Assembly: GCA_020248915.1 (NCBI GenBank)
Contig: JADCGP010000022.1
Coordinates: 1 to 64,000, forward strand
Source of the DNA: Rubrivivax sp.
Lineage (GTDB): Bacteria; Pseudomonadota; Gammaproteobacteria; Burkholderiales; Burkholderiaceae_C
Reading direction: 5' to 3'
Length of the DNA stretch: 64,000 nucleotides
Both the position numbers and the translations under genes were made by a program. Below are positions 54,985 through 63,821 of the stretch, in pieces (within the stretch, counting starts at the first letter, position 1; the number at the start of each line of letters is the position of its first letter). The notes under the pieces are model-generated. The model was not told the DNA's origin. It did no database searches and saw only the letters and a program-made list of their open reading frames with translations.

Positions 54985-55242
54985 TCAGGCCTGGGGTACG
55001 GTAGTGCCCAGGCAGCCGTTGCAGCGACCGAGCCCGCGCAGGCGCGGATCGGGCTTGCCCTCCCCGGTCTTGAAGTTGGCGTGGCACTTGATGCACACGT
55101 ACATCTTGGAACTCGACATCATCGGGCGCACGCCGGGCTCGGCATTGGGGCGGGCGGCGGTGTACTCGGCCTGGGTCTGGCGCAGCTTGGGGCTGGGCGT
55201 CGTGCTCTCGGGAGCGGGGATCGGACGGCGGGTGCTGGTCAT
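54985..55242 (-). CDS. small CxxCH/CxxC cysteine-motif protein
   Basis: This 85-residue protein has MYVCIKCHANF and, 17 residues later, GRCNGC, preceded by a Pro/Thr-rich N-terminus. Four cysteines in two CxxC pairs suit a zinc ribbon. CIKCH also fits a haem c motif, but no signal peptide is visible, so zinc is more likely. The ATG at 55242 is chosen. It is divergent from the CoA-ligase operon. Function is unknown. Confidence 0.6.
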   Translation of the reverse strand: MTSTRRPIPAPESTTPSPKLRQTQAEYTAARPNAEPGVRPMMSSSKMYVCIKCHANFKTGEGKPDPRLRGLGRCNGCLGTTVPQA

Positions 55243-55359
55243 GTCGGGTGGGCTGTACGACGCCCGAAACAGCGCAACGCGTATTGTCCCCGAAACCGAG
55301 GCGCCACGTTGGGGCGGGCTTCGCGGGGAACTGCGGATCATCCCGATCCCGGCGCTGGC

Positions 55360-55383
55360 TTGTCTAGGATATAAGTTGGACAA
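55360..55383. promoter_or_regulatory. TTGTC-N14-GACAA dyad before the CoA-ligase operon
   Basis: TTGTC (55360-55364) and GACAA (55379-55383) flank an AT-rich core containing GGATATAAG. It lies in the 280-base gap before the ligase start. The shape resembles GntR-type operators of carboxylate uptake operons, which is inferred. No such regulator gene lies in the window. Confidence 0.4.
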
Positions 55384-55523
55384 TTCGCGGTGCACGGCGG
55401 CCGGCGGGCGACAGTCAGCCTGGTCACTCCCGCCACCGTATCGCTCCGCGCGGCGCCATCGCGCGCGGCTGCCGCCCCCGCATATCGACTCGATCCGAGC
55501 CTGACCCTGCCGACGCAGCCACC

Positions 55524-57044
55524 ATGACCACCCTGCACGAACTGCTCGCCAGAGGTGGCGACGCCGCCATCGCGCTCGGCGCGCCCGGCCGCAGCGGCCT
55601 CACGCACGGCGCGCTGCGGGTCCTGATCGCGTCGACCCTCGCGCGCCTGAACGCGCTGGGCATCGGGCGCGGCGACCGGGTGGCGATCGTGCTCGACAAC
55701 GGCCCGGAGATGGCGGCCTGCTTCGTCGCCTGCGCCTGCGGGGTCAGCAGCGCTCCGCTGAATCCGGCCTATCGCGAGGACGAGTTCGACTTCTACCTCT
55801 CGGACCTGCGCGCGAAGGCGCTGATCGTCGCCCGCGGCAGCACCTCGCCTGCGGTCGCGGTGGCCGAGCGGCACGGGGTGCGCGTGCTCGAACTCGTGGT
55901 GCCCGACGGCACCCCGGCCGGCGCCTTCGTGCTCGAGCCGCGAGAGGCATCGCGTGCAGGCCCCGCGGTGCAGGGCGGCATGGCCGAGGGGGCCGACATC
56001 TCGATGCTGCTGCACACCTCGGGCACGACCTCGCGCCCGAAGATCGTGCCGCTGACGCAGGCCAACCTGGCCGCCTCGGCCACCCACATCCGCGACACGC
56101 TGCGCCTGGCCCCTGGCGACCGCGGCCTGAACATCATGCCGCTGTTCCACATCCACGGCCTGATCGCCGGGGTGCTGGCGCCGCTGGCGGCGGGCTCGCA
56201 GGTGTTCTGCACGCCGGGCTTCAACGCGCTGAAGTTCTTCGCCTGGATGGAGGAGGCCGCGCCCACCTGGTACACGGCGGTGCCGACGATGCACCAGGCC
56301 ATCCTGTCGCGCGCCGGCAAGAACGCCGACGTGATCGCGCGCCACCGGCTGCGCTTCCTGCGCTCGTCGTCCTCGTCGATCCCGCCGCAGGTCATCCGCG
56401 AGCTCGAGGAGACCTTCTGCGCGCCGCTGATCGAGAGCTACGGCATGACCGAGGCGGCGCACCAGATGGCCAGCAACCCGCTGCCGCCGGCGGTGCGCAA
56501 GCCTGGCAGCGTCGGGCTGGCGGCCGGCCCGGAGATCGCGATCATGGACGAGCAGGGCGGGCTGCTGCCGCGCGGCGCGGTCGGCGAGATCGTGATCCGC
56601 GGCCCGAACGTGACCTCCGGCTACGAGAACAATCCCAAGGCCAATGCCGAGGCCTTCGTCGGCGGCTGGTTCCGCACCGGCGACCAGGGCGTGATCGACG
56701 CCGACGGCTACCTGAGCCTGACCGGCCGGCTGAAGGAGATCATCAATCGTGGGGGCGAGAAGATCAGCCCGCGCGAGGTGGACGAGATCCTGATGGACCA
56801 CCCGGCGGTGGCGCAGGTCGTCTGCTTCGGCATGCCGCACCCCAAGCTCGGCGAGGAGGTGGCCGCCGTGGTGGTGCTGCGCGAAGGCGCCGCGGTCACC
56901 GAGCGCGAGCTGCAGGCCTTCGTCGGCGGGCGCGCCGCCGACTTCAAGGTGCCGCGGCGCATCCTGTTCATGGACGAGATCCCCAAGGGCGCCACCGGCA
57001 AGCTGCAGCGCATCGGCCTGGCGGCCCGGCTGGGCCTGGGCTGA
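55524..57044 (+). CDS. acyl-CoA synthetase (AMP-dependent, oxalate-CoA-ligase-like)
   Basis: This 506-residue ANL-family enzyme activates a carboxylate with ATP and CoA. The AMP-binding signature reads LLHTSGTTSRPKIVPLT. The adenylate motifs are SYGMTEAAHQM and WFRTGDQGVIDADGYL. The hinge GRLKEIINRGGEKISP precedes the C-terminal lid, where the catalytic Lys lies in PKGATGKLQR. The length and details resemble the oxalyl-CoA/Pcs60 subgroup, but the acid is unknown. It is the first gene of the operon with the TctCBA transporter. Confidence 0.93.
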   Translation: MTTLHELLARGGDAAIALGAPGRSGLTHGALRVLIASTLARLNALGIGRGDRVAIVLDNGPEMAACFVACACGVSSAPLNPAYREDEFDFYLSDLRAKALIVARGSTSPAVAVAERHGVRVLELVVPDGTPAGAFVLEPREASRAGPAVQGGMAEGADISMLLHTSGTTSRPKIVPLTQANLAASATHIRDTLRLAPGDRGLNIMPLFHIHGLIAGVLAPLAAGSQVFCTPGFNALKFFAWMEEAAPTWYTAVPTMHQAILSRAGKNADVIARHRLRFLRSSSSSIPPQVIRELEETFCAPLIESYGMTEAAHQMASNPLPPAVRKPGSVGLAAGPEIAIMDEQGGLLPRGAVGEIVIRGPNVTSGYENNPKANAEAFVGGWFRTGDQGVIDADGYLSLTGRLKEIINRGGEKISPREVDEILMDHPAVAQVVCFGMPHPKLGEEVAAVVVLREGAAVTERELQAFVGGRAADFKVPRRILFMDEIPKGATGKLQRIGLAARLGLG

Positions 57045-57199
57045 ACGCGCACCACCCCAACCGACCACCCACGACATCCCGGAGGAAGACGCCCCGCACC
57101 ACCCGACTGCCACCCGCCCCAGCATCGCCGGTCGACTCGCACCGCAGTTCCCGCGAGATGGCCCGCCCATGTGACTTCCCTCTGAATCTAGGAGACGAC

Positions 57200-58228
57200 A
57201 TGAGCCGGACCCTGAACTTCACGTCCCCCACGCGCGCCCGCAGCGCGCTCGCATCCCTTCTGGCGGCCGCGGCCGCCGTCCTCGCCTGCGGCCCCGTGCG
57301 GGCCTGGGAGCCCACCAAGGCGGTCGAGTTCATCGTCCCCGCCGGCACCGGCGGCGGCGCCGACCAGATGGCCCGCTTCATCCAGGGCGTGGTGGCCAAG
57401 AATGGTCTGATGAAGCAGCCGATCGTCGTCGTCAACAAGGGCGGCGGCGCGGGTGCCGAGGGTTTCCTCGACGTCAAGAACGACAAGGCCAACCCGCACA
57501 AGATCGTCATCACGCTGTCGAACCTGTTCACGACGCCGCTGGGCACCGCGGTGCCGTTCAACTGGCGCGACATGACGCCGGTGTCGATGATGGCGCTCGA
57601 CCAGTTCGTGCTGTGGGTCAACGCAGAGAGCCCGCACCAGACCGCGAAGGCCTTCTTCGACGCGCTGAAGGCCGGTCCCGACCGCGCGATGAAGATGGGT
57701 GGCACCGGCAGCAAGCAGGAAGACCAGATCATCACCGTGATGCTGGAGAAGGCCGCCGGGAAGAAGATGACCTACATCCCCTACGGCGGCGGCGGCCAGG
57801 TGGCCACGCAGCTGGTGGGCAAGCACGTCGACGCCACGGTCAACAACCCGATCGAGGCCGAGAGCCACTGGCGCGCCGGCAAGTTGCGGGCGCTCTGTGT
57901 CTTCGACGCGCAGCCGCTGCCCTACAAGGACAAGGTCACCGACAAGCAGTCCTGGGCCAACCTGCCGACCTGCCGCAGCGCGGGCATCCCGGTCGAGTAC
58001 GTGATGCTGCGCGGCATCTTCATGCCGCCCGGCATCACGCCCGAGCAGCAGAAGTTCTACGTCGACCTGATGGCCAGGGTGCGAGCGCTGCCGGAGTGGA
58101 AGGACTTCATGACCAAGGGCGCGTTCAACCAGACGACGATGAGCGGCCAGGCCTACTTCGACTGGCTCGGCCGCACGGAGCAGCAGCACCGCGTCCTGAT
58201 GCGCGAGGCCGGCTTCCTGGCCAACTGA
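57200..58228 (+). CDS. TctC/Bug-type periplasmic receptor
   Basis: This 342-residue receptor has a signal peptide (ALASLLAAAAAVLACGPVRAW). The Bug fold segments are EFIVPAGTGGGADQMARFIQG, VVNKGGGAGAEGFLDV and KMTYIPYGGGGQVATQLVG. AGGAGA at 57190-57195 supports the ATG at 57200. It captures the substrate for the TctB/TctA carrier encoded directly downstream. The 155 bases before it hold no gene. Confidence 0.94.
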   Translation: MSRTLNFTSPTRARSALASLLAAAAAVLACGPVRAWEPTKAVEFIVPAGTGGGADQMARFIQGVVAKNGLMKQPIVVVNKGGGAGAEGFLDVKNDKANPHKIVITLSNLFTTPLGTAVPFNWRDMTPVSMMALDQFVLWVNAESPHQTAKAFFDALKAGPDRAMKMGGTGSKQEDQIITVMLEKAAGKKMTYIPYGGGGQVATQLVGKHVDATVNNPIEAESHWRAGKLRALCVFDAQPLPYKDKVTDKQSWANLPTCRSAGIPVEYVMLRGIFMPPGITPEQQKFYVDLMARVRALPEWKDFMTKGAFNQTTMSGQAYFDWLGRTEQQHRVLMREAGFLAN

Positions 58229-58250
58229 TCCGCCGCTGCGGGAGACCCCG

Positions 58251-58793
58251 ATGAACGACGCCAATCACGGCGCCGGCACCGGTGCCGTCGACGGCGCCGG
58301 CGCCGATCGAGGCGACCGCCCGGTCGCCACGCGCTGGCCCGAGATCGTCACTGCCGGCGTGCTGGCCCTGGTCGCCGTGCTGGTGATCGTCGACAGCCTG
58401 CGCGTGGGCATCGGCTGGGCCGACGACGGACCGCGCGCCGGCTACTTCCCCTTCTACATCGGCGTGGCGCTGCTGGCGGCCAGCGCCTGGACACTGGTCG
58501 CGCAGCTGCGCGCCTGGAGCCGGGTGCAGGTCTTCGCCACGCGCGCCGAGCTCGGCCGCGTGCTGACCGTTCTGTGGCCGCTGGTGGTGTACGTGGTGCT
58601 GATCAAGCTGCTCGGCATCTACGTCGCGTCGGCGATCCTGATCGGGTTCTTCATGACGCGGCACGGCCGGCACCGCTGGTTCGTCACCGCCGGTATTGCG
58701 CTCGGCGTGCCGCTCGCCTTCTTCCTCGTCTTCGAGCGCTGGTTCGTCGTGCCTCTGCCCAAGGGCCCGCTCGAGGCGTTGCTGGGGTTCTGA
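58251..58793 (+). CDS. TctB-type small membrane subunit (DUF1468)
   Basis: This 180-residue protein has four hydrophobic helices (EIVTAGVLALVAVLVIVDSL, then YFPFYIGVALLAASAWTLV, VLTVLWPLVVYVVLIKLLG and FVTAGIALGVPLAFFLVFE). This is the DUF1468/TctB pattern. It lies between TctC and TctA with 22 and one base gaps. It completes the transporter. Confidence 0.93.
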   Translation: MNDANHGAGTGAVDGAGADRGDRPVATRWPEIVTAGVLALVAVLVIVDSLRVGIGWADDGPRAGYFPFYIGVALLAASAWTLVAQLRAWSRVQVFATRAELGRVLTVLWPLVVYVVLIKLLGIYVASAILIGFFMTRHGRHRWFVTAGIALGVPLAFFLVFERWFVVPLPKGPLEALLGF

Positions 58794-58794
58794 G

Positions 58795-60312
58795 ATGGGC
58801 GAACTGCAGAACCTCCTCCAGGGCTTCGGCGTCGCGCTGACGCTACCCAACCTCGGCTTCATGCTGATCGGCCTGACGCTGGGCGTGCTGATCGGCGTGC
58901 TGCCGGGTCTGGGTGGCGCCAACGGTGTGGCGATCCTGCTGCCGCTCACCTTCGGCATGAATCCCACCAGCGCGATCATCATGCTGTCGTGCATCTACTG
59001 GGGTGCGCTGTTCGGCGGGGCGATCACGTCGATCCTGTTCAACATCCCCGGCGAGCCTTGGAGCGTGGCGACCACCTTCGACGGCTACCCGATGGCTCAG
59101 CAGGGCCGGGCGGCGCAGGCGCTGACGGCGGCCTTCACGTCGAGCTTCGTCGGCGCCATCTTCGCGGTGGCGCTGATCACCTTCCTCGCGCCGCTGGTGG
59201 CGCAGTTCGCGCTGAAGTTCGGCCCGGCGGAGTTCTTCGCCGTGCAGCTGCTCACCTTCTGCAGCTTCGTCGGCATGAGCAAGGAGCCGGCGGCCAAGAC
59301 GATCGCGGCCATGATGCTCGGCTTCGCGCTCGCGGCGGTCGGCATGGACGCGGTCACCGGCCAGCTGCGGATGACCTACGGCGTGCCCGAGCTGCTCAAG
59401 GGCTTCGACTTCCTGATCGCCGTGATCGGCCTGTTCGGCATCGGCGAGATCCTGCTGACGATGGAGGAAGGCCTGGCCTTCAAGGGCAAGAGCGCCAAGA
59501 TCCGCTTCGGCGTCGTGCTGCAGACCTGGAAGGAGCTGTTCGCGCACTGGAAGCTGTTCCTGCGCAGCACGCTGGTGGGGTGCTGGATGGGCGTCACCCC
59601 GGGCGGCGCCACGCCGGCCAGCTTCATGAGCTACGGCATCGCGCGCCGCATGTCGAAGAACCCCGAGGAGTTCGGCAAGGGCCGCATCGAGGGCGTGGTC
59701 GCGCCGGAGACCGCGGCGCACGCCGCCGGCACGTCGGCGCTGCTGCCGATGCTCACGCTCGGCATCCCGGGCTCGCCGACTGCGGCGGTGCTGCTGGGCG
59801 GCCTGCTGATCTGGGGCCTGCAGCCGGGGCCGATGCTCTTCGTCGAGCAGAAGGACTTCGTCTGGGGCCTGATCGCCAGCATGTACATCGGCAACATCGT
59901 CGGCCTGATCGTCGTGCTGACGACGGTGCCCTGGTGGGCCGCGATCCTGCGCATCCCGTTCTCGATCATCGGGCCTGTGATCATCGCCATCTGCGCGATC
60001 GGCGCCTACACGGTGAACAGCTCTTTCTTCGACGTCGCCGTGATGATGGTGTTCGGCGTGCTCGGCTACCTGTTCAAGAAGCTGAAGTACCCGCTCGCGC
60101 CGCTGGTGCTCGCGCTGGTGCTCGGCGACATGGCCGAGTCGAGCTTCCGCCAGGCGATGCTGCTCAGCCAGGGCAGCCTCGCGATCTTCTGGAGCAACCC
60201 GCTGGTGGGCAGCATCGCCGGCCTGGCGCTGCTGATGCTGGCCTGGCCGCTGGTGGGCGTCGCCAAGGGCTTGCTGCGCGGCACCGCGCTGTACAAGGGG
60301 GTTTCGGGATGA
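58795..60312 (+). CDS. TctA-type large membrane subunit
   Basis: This 505-residue protein has about 11-12 helices with the TctA motifs GVLIGVLPGLGGANGVAILLPL near the N-terminus and GVTPGGATPASFMSYGIARR in the middle. The second repeat LTLGIPGSPTAAVLLGGLLIWG is also typical. This is the sodium- or proton-driven carrier of the tripartite transporter. The ATG at 58795 follows the TctB stop by one base. Confidence 0.95.
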   Translation: MGELQNLLQGFGVALTLPNLGFMLIGLTLGVLIGVLPGLGGANGVAILLPLTFGMNPTSAIIMLSCIYWGALFGGAITSILFNIPGEPWSVATTFDGYPMAQQGRAAQALTAAFTSSFVGAIFAVALITFLAPLVAQFALKFGPAEFFAVQLLTFCSFVGMSKEPAAKTIAAMMLGFALAAVGMDAVTGQLRMTYGVPELLKGFDFLIAVIGLFGIGEILLTMEEGLAFKGKSAKIRFGVVLQTWKELFAHWKLFLRSTLVGCWMGVTPGGATPASFMSYGIARRMSKNPEEFGKGRIEGVVAPETAAHAAGTSALLPMLTLGIPGSPTAAVLLGGLLIWGLQPGPMLFVEQKDFVWGLIASMYIGNIVGLIVVLTTVPWWAAILRIPFSIIGPVIIAICAIGAYTVNSSFFDVAVMMVFGVLGYLFKKLKYPLAPLVLALVLGDMAESSFRQAMLLSQGSLAIFWSNPLVGSIAGLALLMLAWPLVGVAKGLLRGTALYKGVSG

Positions 60313-61316
60313 GGCTCGCGGTGGTCGGGGCCGGGGGCATCGGCGGCTACCTCGGCACGAAGCTGGCGCTGGCCGGCGAGGACGTGACCTTCGTCGCCCG
60401 CAACCGCAACCTCGAGGCGATCAACGCCCGCGGCTTCCGCCTGCAGCTCGAGGATGGCAGCGAGCTGCACGCGGCGAACGTGCGCGCGGTTGCCGTGCCT
60501 GCCGATGCCGGCCCGCAGGACGCCGTGCTGCTGGCGGTGAAGGCTCACCAGCTGGCCGAGCTGCTGCCGGCGCTGCGCGGTCTGTTCGGGCCCGAGACGA
60601 TGGTGGTGTCGATGATCAACGGGGTGCCCTGGTGGTACTTCCACCGGCTCGTCGGCCCGTACGAGGGGCGCAGGCTCGAGAGCGTCGACCCCGGCGGCGT
60701 GATCGCCAGCCACATCGAGCCCGAGCGCGTGATCGGCAGCGTCGTCTACCCCGCGGCAGAGCTCGTCTCCCCGGGGGTGGTGCGCCTGATCGAGGGCAAC
60801 CGCTTCACGCTCGGCGAGCCCGGTGGCGAGCGCACGCCGCGCATCGAGGCGCTGTCGACGGCGTTTATGAAGGCCGGCTTCAAGGCGCCGGTGAGCAAGG
60901 ACATTCGGGCCGAGATCTGGGTCAAGCTGTGGGGCAACCTGAGTCTGAACCCGATCAGTGCGCTGACGCAGATGACGCTGGAGGAGATCTGCCGCTTCGC
61001 GCCCACGCGGCAGCTGGTGGCGTCGATGATGGCCGAGGCGCAGCAGGTGGCCGAGAAGCTCGGCACGCGGTTCAAGATCAGCGTGGAGCAGCGCATCGCC
61101 GGCGCCGAGGCCGTGGGTGCGCACAAGACGTCGATGCTGCAGGATCTTCAGGCCGGCCGCGCGCTGGAGCTGGCGGCGCTGGTGGGTGCGGTGGTGGAGC
61201 TGGCCGCGATCACCGGCACGCCGGTGCCGCACGTGGCTGCGATCCACGCCGCTGCGCTCGGCCTCGCGCACAAGATGGCGCAGGAACGTTCGGTCCTGGT
61301 GCCTCGTCCTGCCTGA
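60309..61316 (+). CDS. ketopantoate reductase-family oxidoreductase (PanE/ApbA-like)
   Basis: This 335-residue protein has an N-terminal NAD(P) fold (RLAVVGAGGIGGYLGTKLALAG). The conserved Lys is in LLAVKAHQLAELLP, and the family segments are NGVPWWYFHRL and KLWGNLSLNPISALTQ, with the C-terminal helix ending in GAHKTSMLQDLQAGR. The ATG overlaps the TctA stop (ATGA). It reduces a 2-keto acid in known relatives. In this operon it may act on the imported carboxylate instead of ketopantoate. Confidence 0.92.
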   Translation: MRLAVVGAGGIGGYLGTKLALAGEDVTFVARNRNLEAINARGFRLQLEDGSELHAANVRAVAVPADAGPQDAVLLAVKAHQLAELLPALRGLFGPETMVVSMINGVPWWYFHRLVGPYEGRRLESVDPGGVIASHIEPERVIGSVVYPAAELVSPGVVRLIEGNRFTLGEPGGERTPRIEALSTAFMKAGFKAPVSKDIRAEIWVKLWGNLSLNPISALTQMTLEEICRFAPTRQLVASMMAEAQQVAEKLGTRFKISVEQRIAGAEAVGAHKTSMLQDLQAGRALELAALVGAVVELAAITGTPVPHVAAIHAAALGLAHKMAQERSVLVPRPA

Positions 61317-61366
61317 GAGGGTGAGAGGCGCGCCGGCCACCCAGGCCGCGCGGCCCGCTCGCTCTC

Positions 61367-61777
61367 TCAGTGATCGCGCCGGCTGCGGCCGTCCGGCGGT
61401 TCGCCGCCCGGTGCGCGCGGAGGTCCGTCGCCAGGCCGGCCGGCGTCGTCGCGGCCCGGGCCGCCGCTGTCCTCGTCGCCGACCGCGTCGCGGTCCCGGC
61501 GGCGGTTGCCGAAGGCCTGCGGCCGCAACACGTTGCCCTCGCGCGCAGTGCCTGCGCCCGGACGGCGAGCGCGCCGGATCAGTTCGTCGGCCTCGCGCCG
61601 CGCCTGGCCGCTCAGCCGGCGCTGCCGCCACAGCGACCGTGCCCGCTGCGACAGACGTCGGCCGTGGTGCTGCAGCGTCGCGTCGAGCCGCTGTCGGCGG
61701 TGCTCGCCGAGGGCCATGCGCACCAGCGCGGCCACGCAGGCGAGCAGGACGACGGCGGCGAGGATCTCGGAGCCCAT
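61367..61777 (-). CDS. small single-helix membrane protein of unknown function
   Basis: This 136-residue protein has one N-terminal transmembrane helix (ILAAVVLLACVAALVRMAL), then a basic helical part (RRLSQRARSLWRQRRLS) and a Gly/Pro/Asp/Arg-rich tail. No domain is recognised. It stands about 165 bases after the response-regulator gene on the same strand. Confidence 0.55.
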   Translation of the reverse strand: MGSEILAAVVLLACVAALVRMALGEHRRQRLDATLQHHGRRLSQRARSLWRQRRLSGQARREADELIRRARRPGAGTAREGNVLRPQAFGNRRRDRDAVGDEDSGGPGRDDAGRPGDGPPRAPGGEPPDGRSRRDH

Positions 61778-61943
61778 GGCGATTGCGGAGTGGGGCAGGT
61801 CGGCAGGACGGCGCTGGAAGGCGTGGTGGTGCGTTGGTGCGGTGGGGCGGTCGGGCCCGACGCTGCGATCGGTGTCCGGACCGCGGCGCGCCGGTGCCCT
61901 GGCACCCGCGCCGACCCGATCCGGACCCGCCGCGAACCGGCCG

Positions 61944-62678
61944 CTAGACCAACCCCTGCTTGGTTGCCAGCACCGCCGCCTCGGCGCGGCTGGACACGTT
62001 GAGCTTGCGGTAGATCGACTTGATGTGGTCGTTGACGGTGAACCACTTGATGCCCATCAGCCCGGCGATCTCCTTGATCGTGAAGCCCTTGCTCAGGTAG
62101 GTGAGCACCTCGGTCTCGCGCGGGGTCAGACGCTCGGTGTCGGGCGGCGGCTCGCCGTGGGCGGGCCGCGCGGCGTCCAGGCTGCCCGGCTGCGTGATGA
62201 ACGCGCCGGGGCTGGTCGCCGGCGCGTCGGCCGCCGCGCCCTGCCGGAAGTGCGAGAGCAGGCGACGGGCGATCGCCGGCGAGAGCGGCGGCTGGCCGCG
62301 GACGATCTTCTGCAGCTCCTCGACCAGCACCTCGAAGCGGTCTTCCTTCAGCAGGTAGCCGTCGGCGCCGTGCTGGAGCGCCGGGAAGAGGTGCTCGTCG
62401 TCGGAGTACAGCGTGGCGACGATCTTGGTGGCCGGGTAGTGCACCAGCTCCGACAGCAGCTCCATGCCGTTGCCGTCGGGCAGCTCGAGGTCGATCAGGA
62501 TCAGCCGGTACGGGTCCGCCCCCGGCGCGCTGGCGGCCGCGCCGAGGTGGCGGCGCGCGGTCTCCAGGTCACCGGCCTCGCTGATCTGCTGGGCGTCGCT
62601 GAAGCTCTCGCGGACGACGCGGCACAGGAAGGCGCGCGCCACCGGGTTGTCTTCGATGATCAGGACCTTGACGGCCAT
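61944..62678 (-). CDS. LuxR-type response regulator (NarL/FixJ family)
   Basis: This 244-residue regulator has an N-terminal receiver domain: the acidic pair in IIEDN, the phospho-acceptor Asp in ILIDLELPDGNG, and the conserved Lys in YLLKED. A C-terminal LuxR helix-turn-helix follows (LTPRETEVLTYLSKGFTIKEIAGLMGIKWFTVNDHIKSIYRKL). No sensor kinase lies in the window, so its partner is elsewhere. The ATG at 62678 is preceded by GGAGAG. Confidence 0.94.
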   Translation of the reverse strand: MAVKVLIIEDNPVARAFLCRVVRESFSDAQQISEAGDLETARRHLGAAASAPGADPYRLILIDLELPDGNGMELLSELVHYPATKIVATLYSDDEHLFPALQHGADGYLLKEDRFEVLVEELQKIVRGQPPLSPAIARRLLSHFRQGAAADAPATSPGAFITQPGSLDAARPAHGEPPPDTERLTPRETEVLTYLSKGFTIKEIAGLMGIKWFTVNDHIKSIYRKLNVSSRAEAAVLATKQGLV

Positions 62679-62799
62679 CGCCGGGCTCTCCCTCGCAGGC
62701 GTCGCGCGCCTGCTTTGCGCCGGATGCTAGCGCGGCGGCGGCGCGGTGGACCCCGGGGCCTTCCTCGGGGGCGCGCCGAACCGCCGCCAGAGCCCCGAT

Positions 62800-63792
62800 T
62801 CAGGGGTTGACCAGCACCACCTTGCCGCAGACGCGGCGCGACGCCATGCGCTCGTAGGCGGCACGGATCTCGGCCATCGGCAGCGTGCAGTCCACCGCCG
62901 GCTGCAGCCGGCCCTCGGCGTGCCAGCGCAGCAGCTGCGCGATCGCCTGCGCGTGGGCACCAGGCTCGCGGCGGACGAACTCGCCCCAGAACACGCCGAC
63001 CAGCGATGCGCCCTTGAGCAGTGCCAGGTTCAGGGGCAGCGCCGGGATGGCGCCGCCGGCGAAGCCGACGACGAGGTAGCGGCCGCGCCAGCCGATGGAG
63101 CGGAACGCCGGCTCGGCGAGCTCGCCGCCCACCGGGTCGTAGATCACGTCCGGGCCCTTGCCGTCGGTGGCCGCCTTGACGGCCTCGCGAAACGTGGTCG
63201 CGTCGAAGGGCGCACCGCCGTAGACGATGGTCGCGTCGGCGCCGAGTCCGGTGCAGAACGCCGCCTTGGCCTCGCTGCCGACCGCAGCGACGACGCGCGC
63301 GCCGGCCGCCTTGGCGATCTGGATCGCCGCCGTGCCCACGCCGCCGGCGGCGCCGAGCACGAGCACGGTCTCGCCGGGCTGCAGCGCGGCGCGGTCGACC
63401 AGGGCGTGGTGCGAGGTGCCATAGGTGAAGGCGAAGGCCGCGCCCTGCACCGGGTCGAAGCCGGAAGGCAACGGCAGCACCGCGGCGGCCGGCACGACCG
63501 CGTGCGTGCCGAAGCCGCCGCTGGAGCCCATCGCGGCGACGAGCTGTCCCGGCACGGGCTGCGTCACCCCGGCGCCGACCGCGTCGACCGTGCCGCAGAA
63601 CTCCGAGCCGGGCACGAAGGGCAGCGGCGGCTTGAACTGGTACTGGCCGCGCACGGTCAGCAGGTCGGGGAAGTTCAGGCTCGCGGCGCGGATCGCGATG
63701 CGCACCTGCCCGGGCCCCGGCTCGGGCGTGGGCAGTTCCTTCCAGGTGAGGGCCTCGACGCCCTCGAGCTTCTCGCACAGCCAGGCGTGCAT
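62800..63792 (-). CDS. NADPH:quinone oxidoreductase (MDR family, zinc-independent)
   Basis: This 330-residue medium-chain oxidoreductase has the quinone-reductase features FVPGSEFCGTVDAVG, TYGTSHHALVDRA and the nucleotide-binding VLVLGAAGGVGTAAIQIAK, followed by VGSEAKAAFCTGLGAD and DPVGGELAEPAFRS. It lacks zinc ligands. It starts at 63792, 29 bases after the LivF-like stop, so it may share that transcript. Confidence 0.93.
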   Translation of the reverse strand: MHAWLCEKLEGVEALTWKELPTPEPGPGQVRIAIRAASLNFPDLLTVRGQYQFKPPLPFVPGSEFCGTVDAVGAGVTQPVPGQLVAAMGSSGGFGTHAVVPAAAVLPLPSGFDPVQGAAFAFTYGTSHHALVDRAALQPGETVLVLGAAGGVGTAAIQIAKAAGARVVAAVGSEAKAAFCTGLGADATIVYGGAPFDATTFREAVKAATDGKGPDVIYDPVGGELAEPAFRSIGWRGRYLVVGFAGGAIPALPLNLALLKGASLVGVFWGEFVRREPGAHAQAIAQLLRWHAEGRLQPAVDCTLPMAEIRAAYERMASRRVCGKVVLVNP

Positions 63793-63821
63793 CGGTGGTC
63801 CTCTTTCGGTTGGGGGGTGAA

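Noticed and set aside
54985..55242. Small CxxCH protein as a c-type cytochrome
   Set aside because: No signal peptide is visible, and a second CxxC without His suits a zinc ribbon better.
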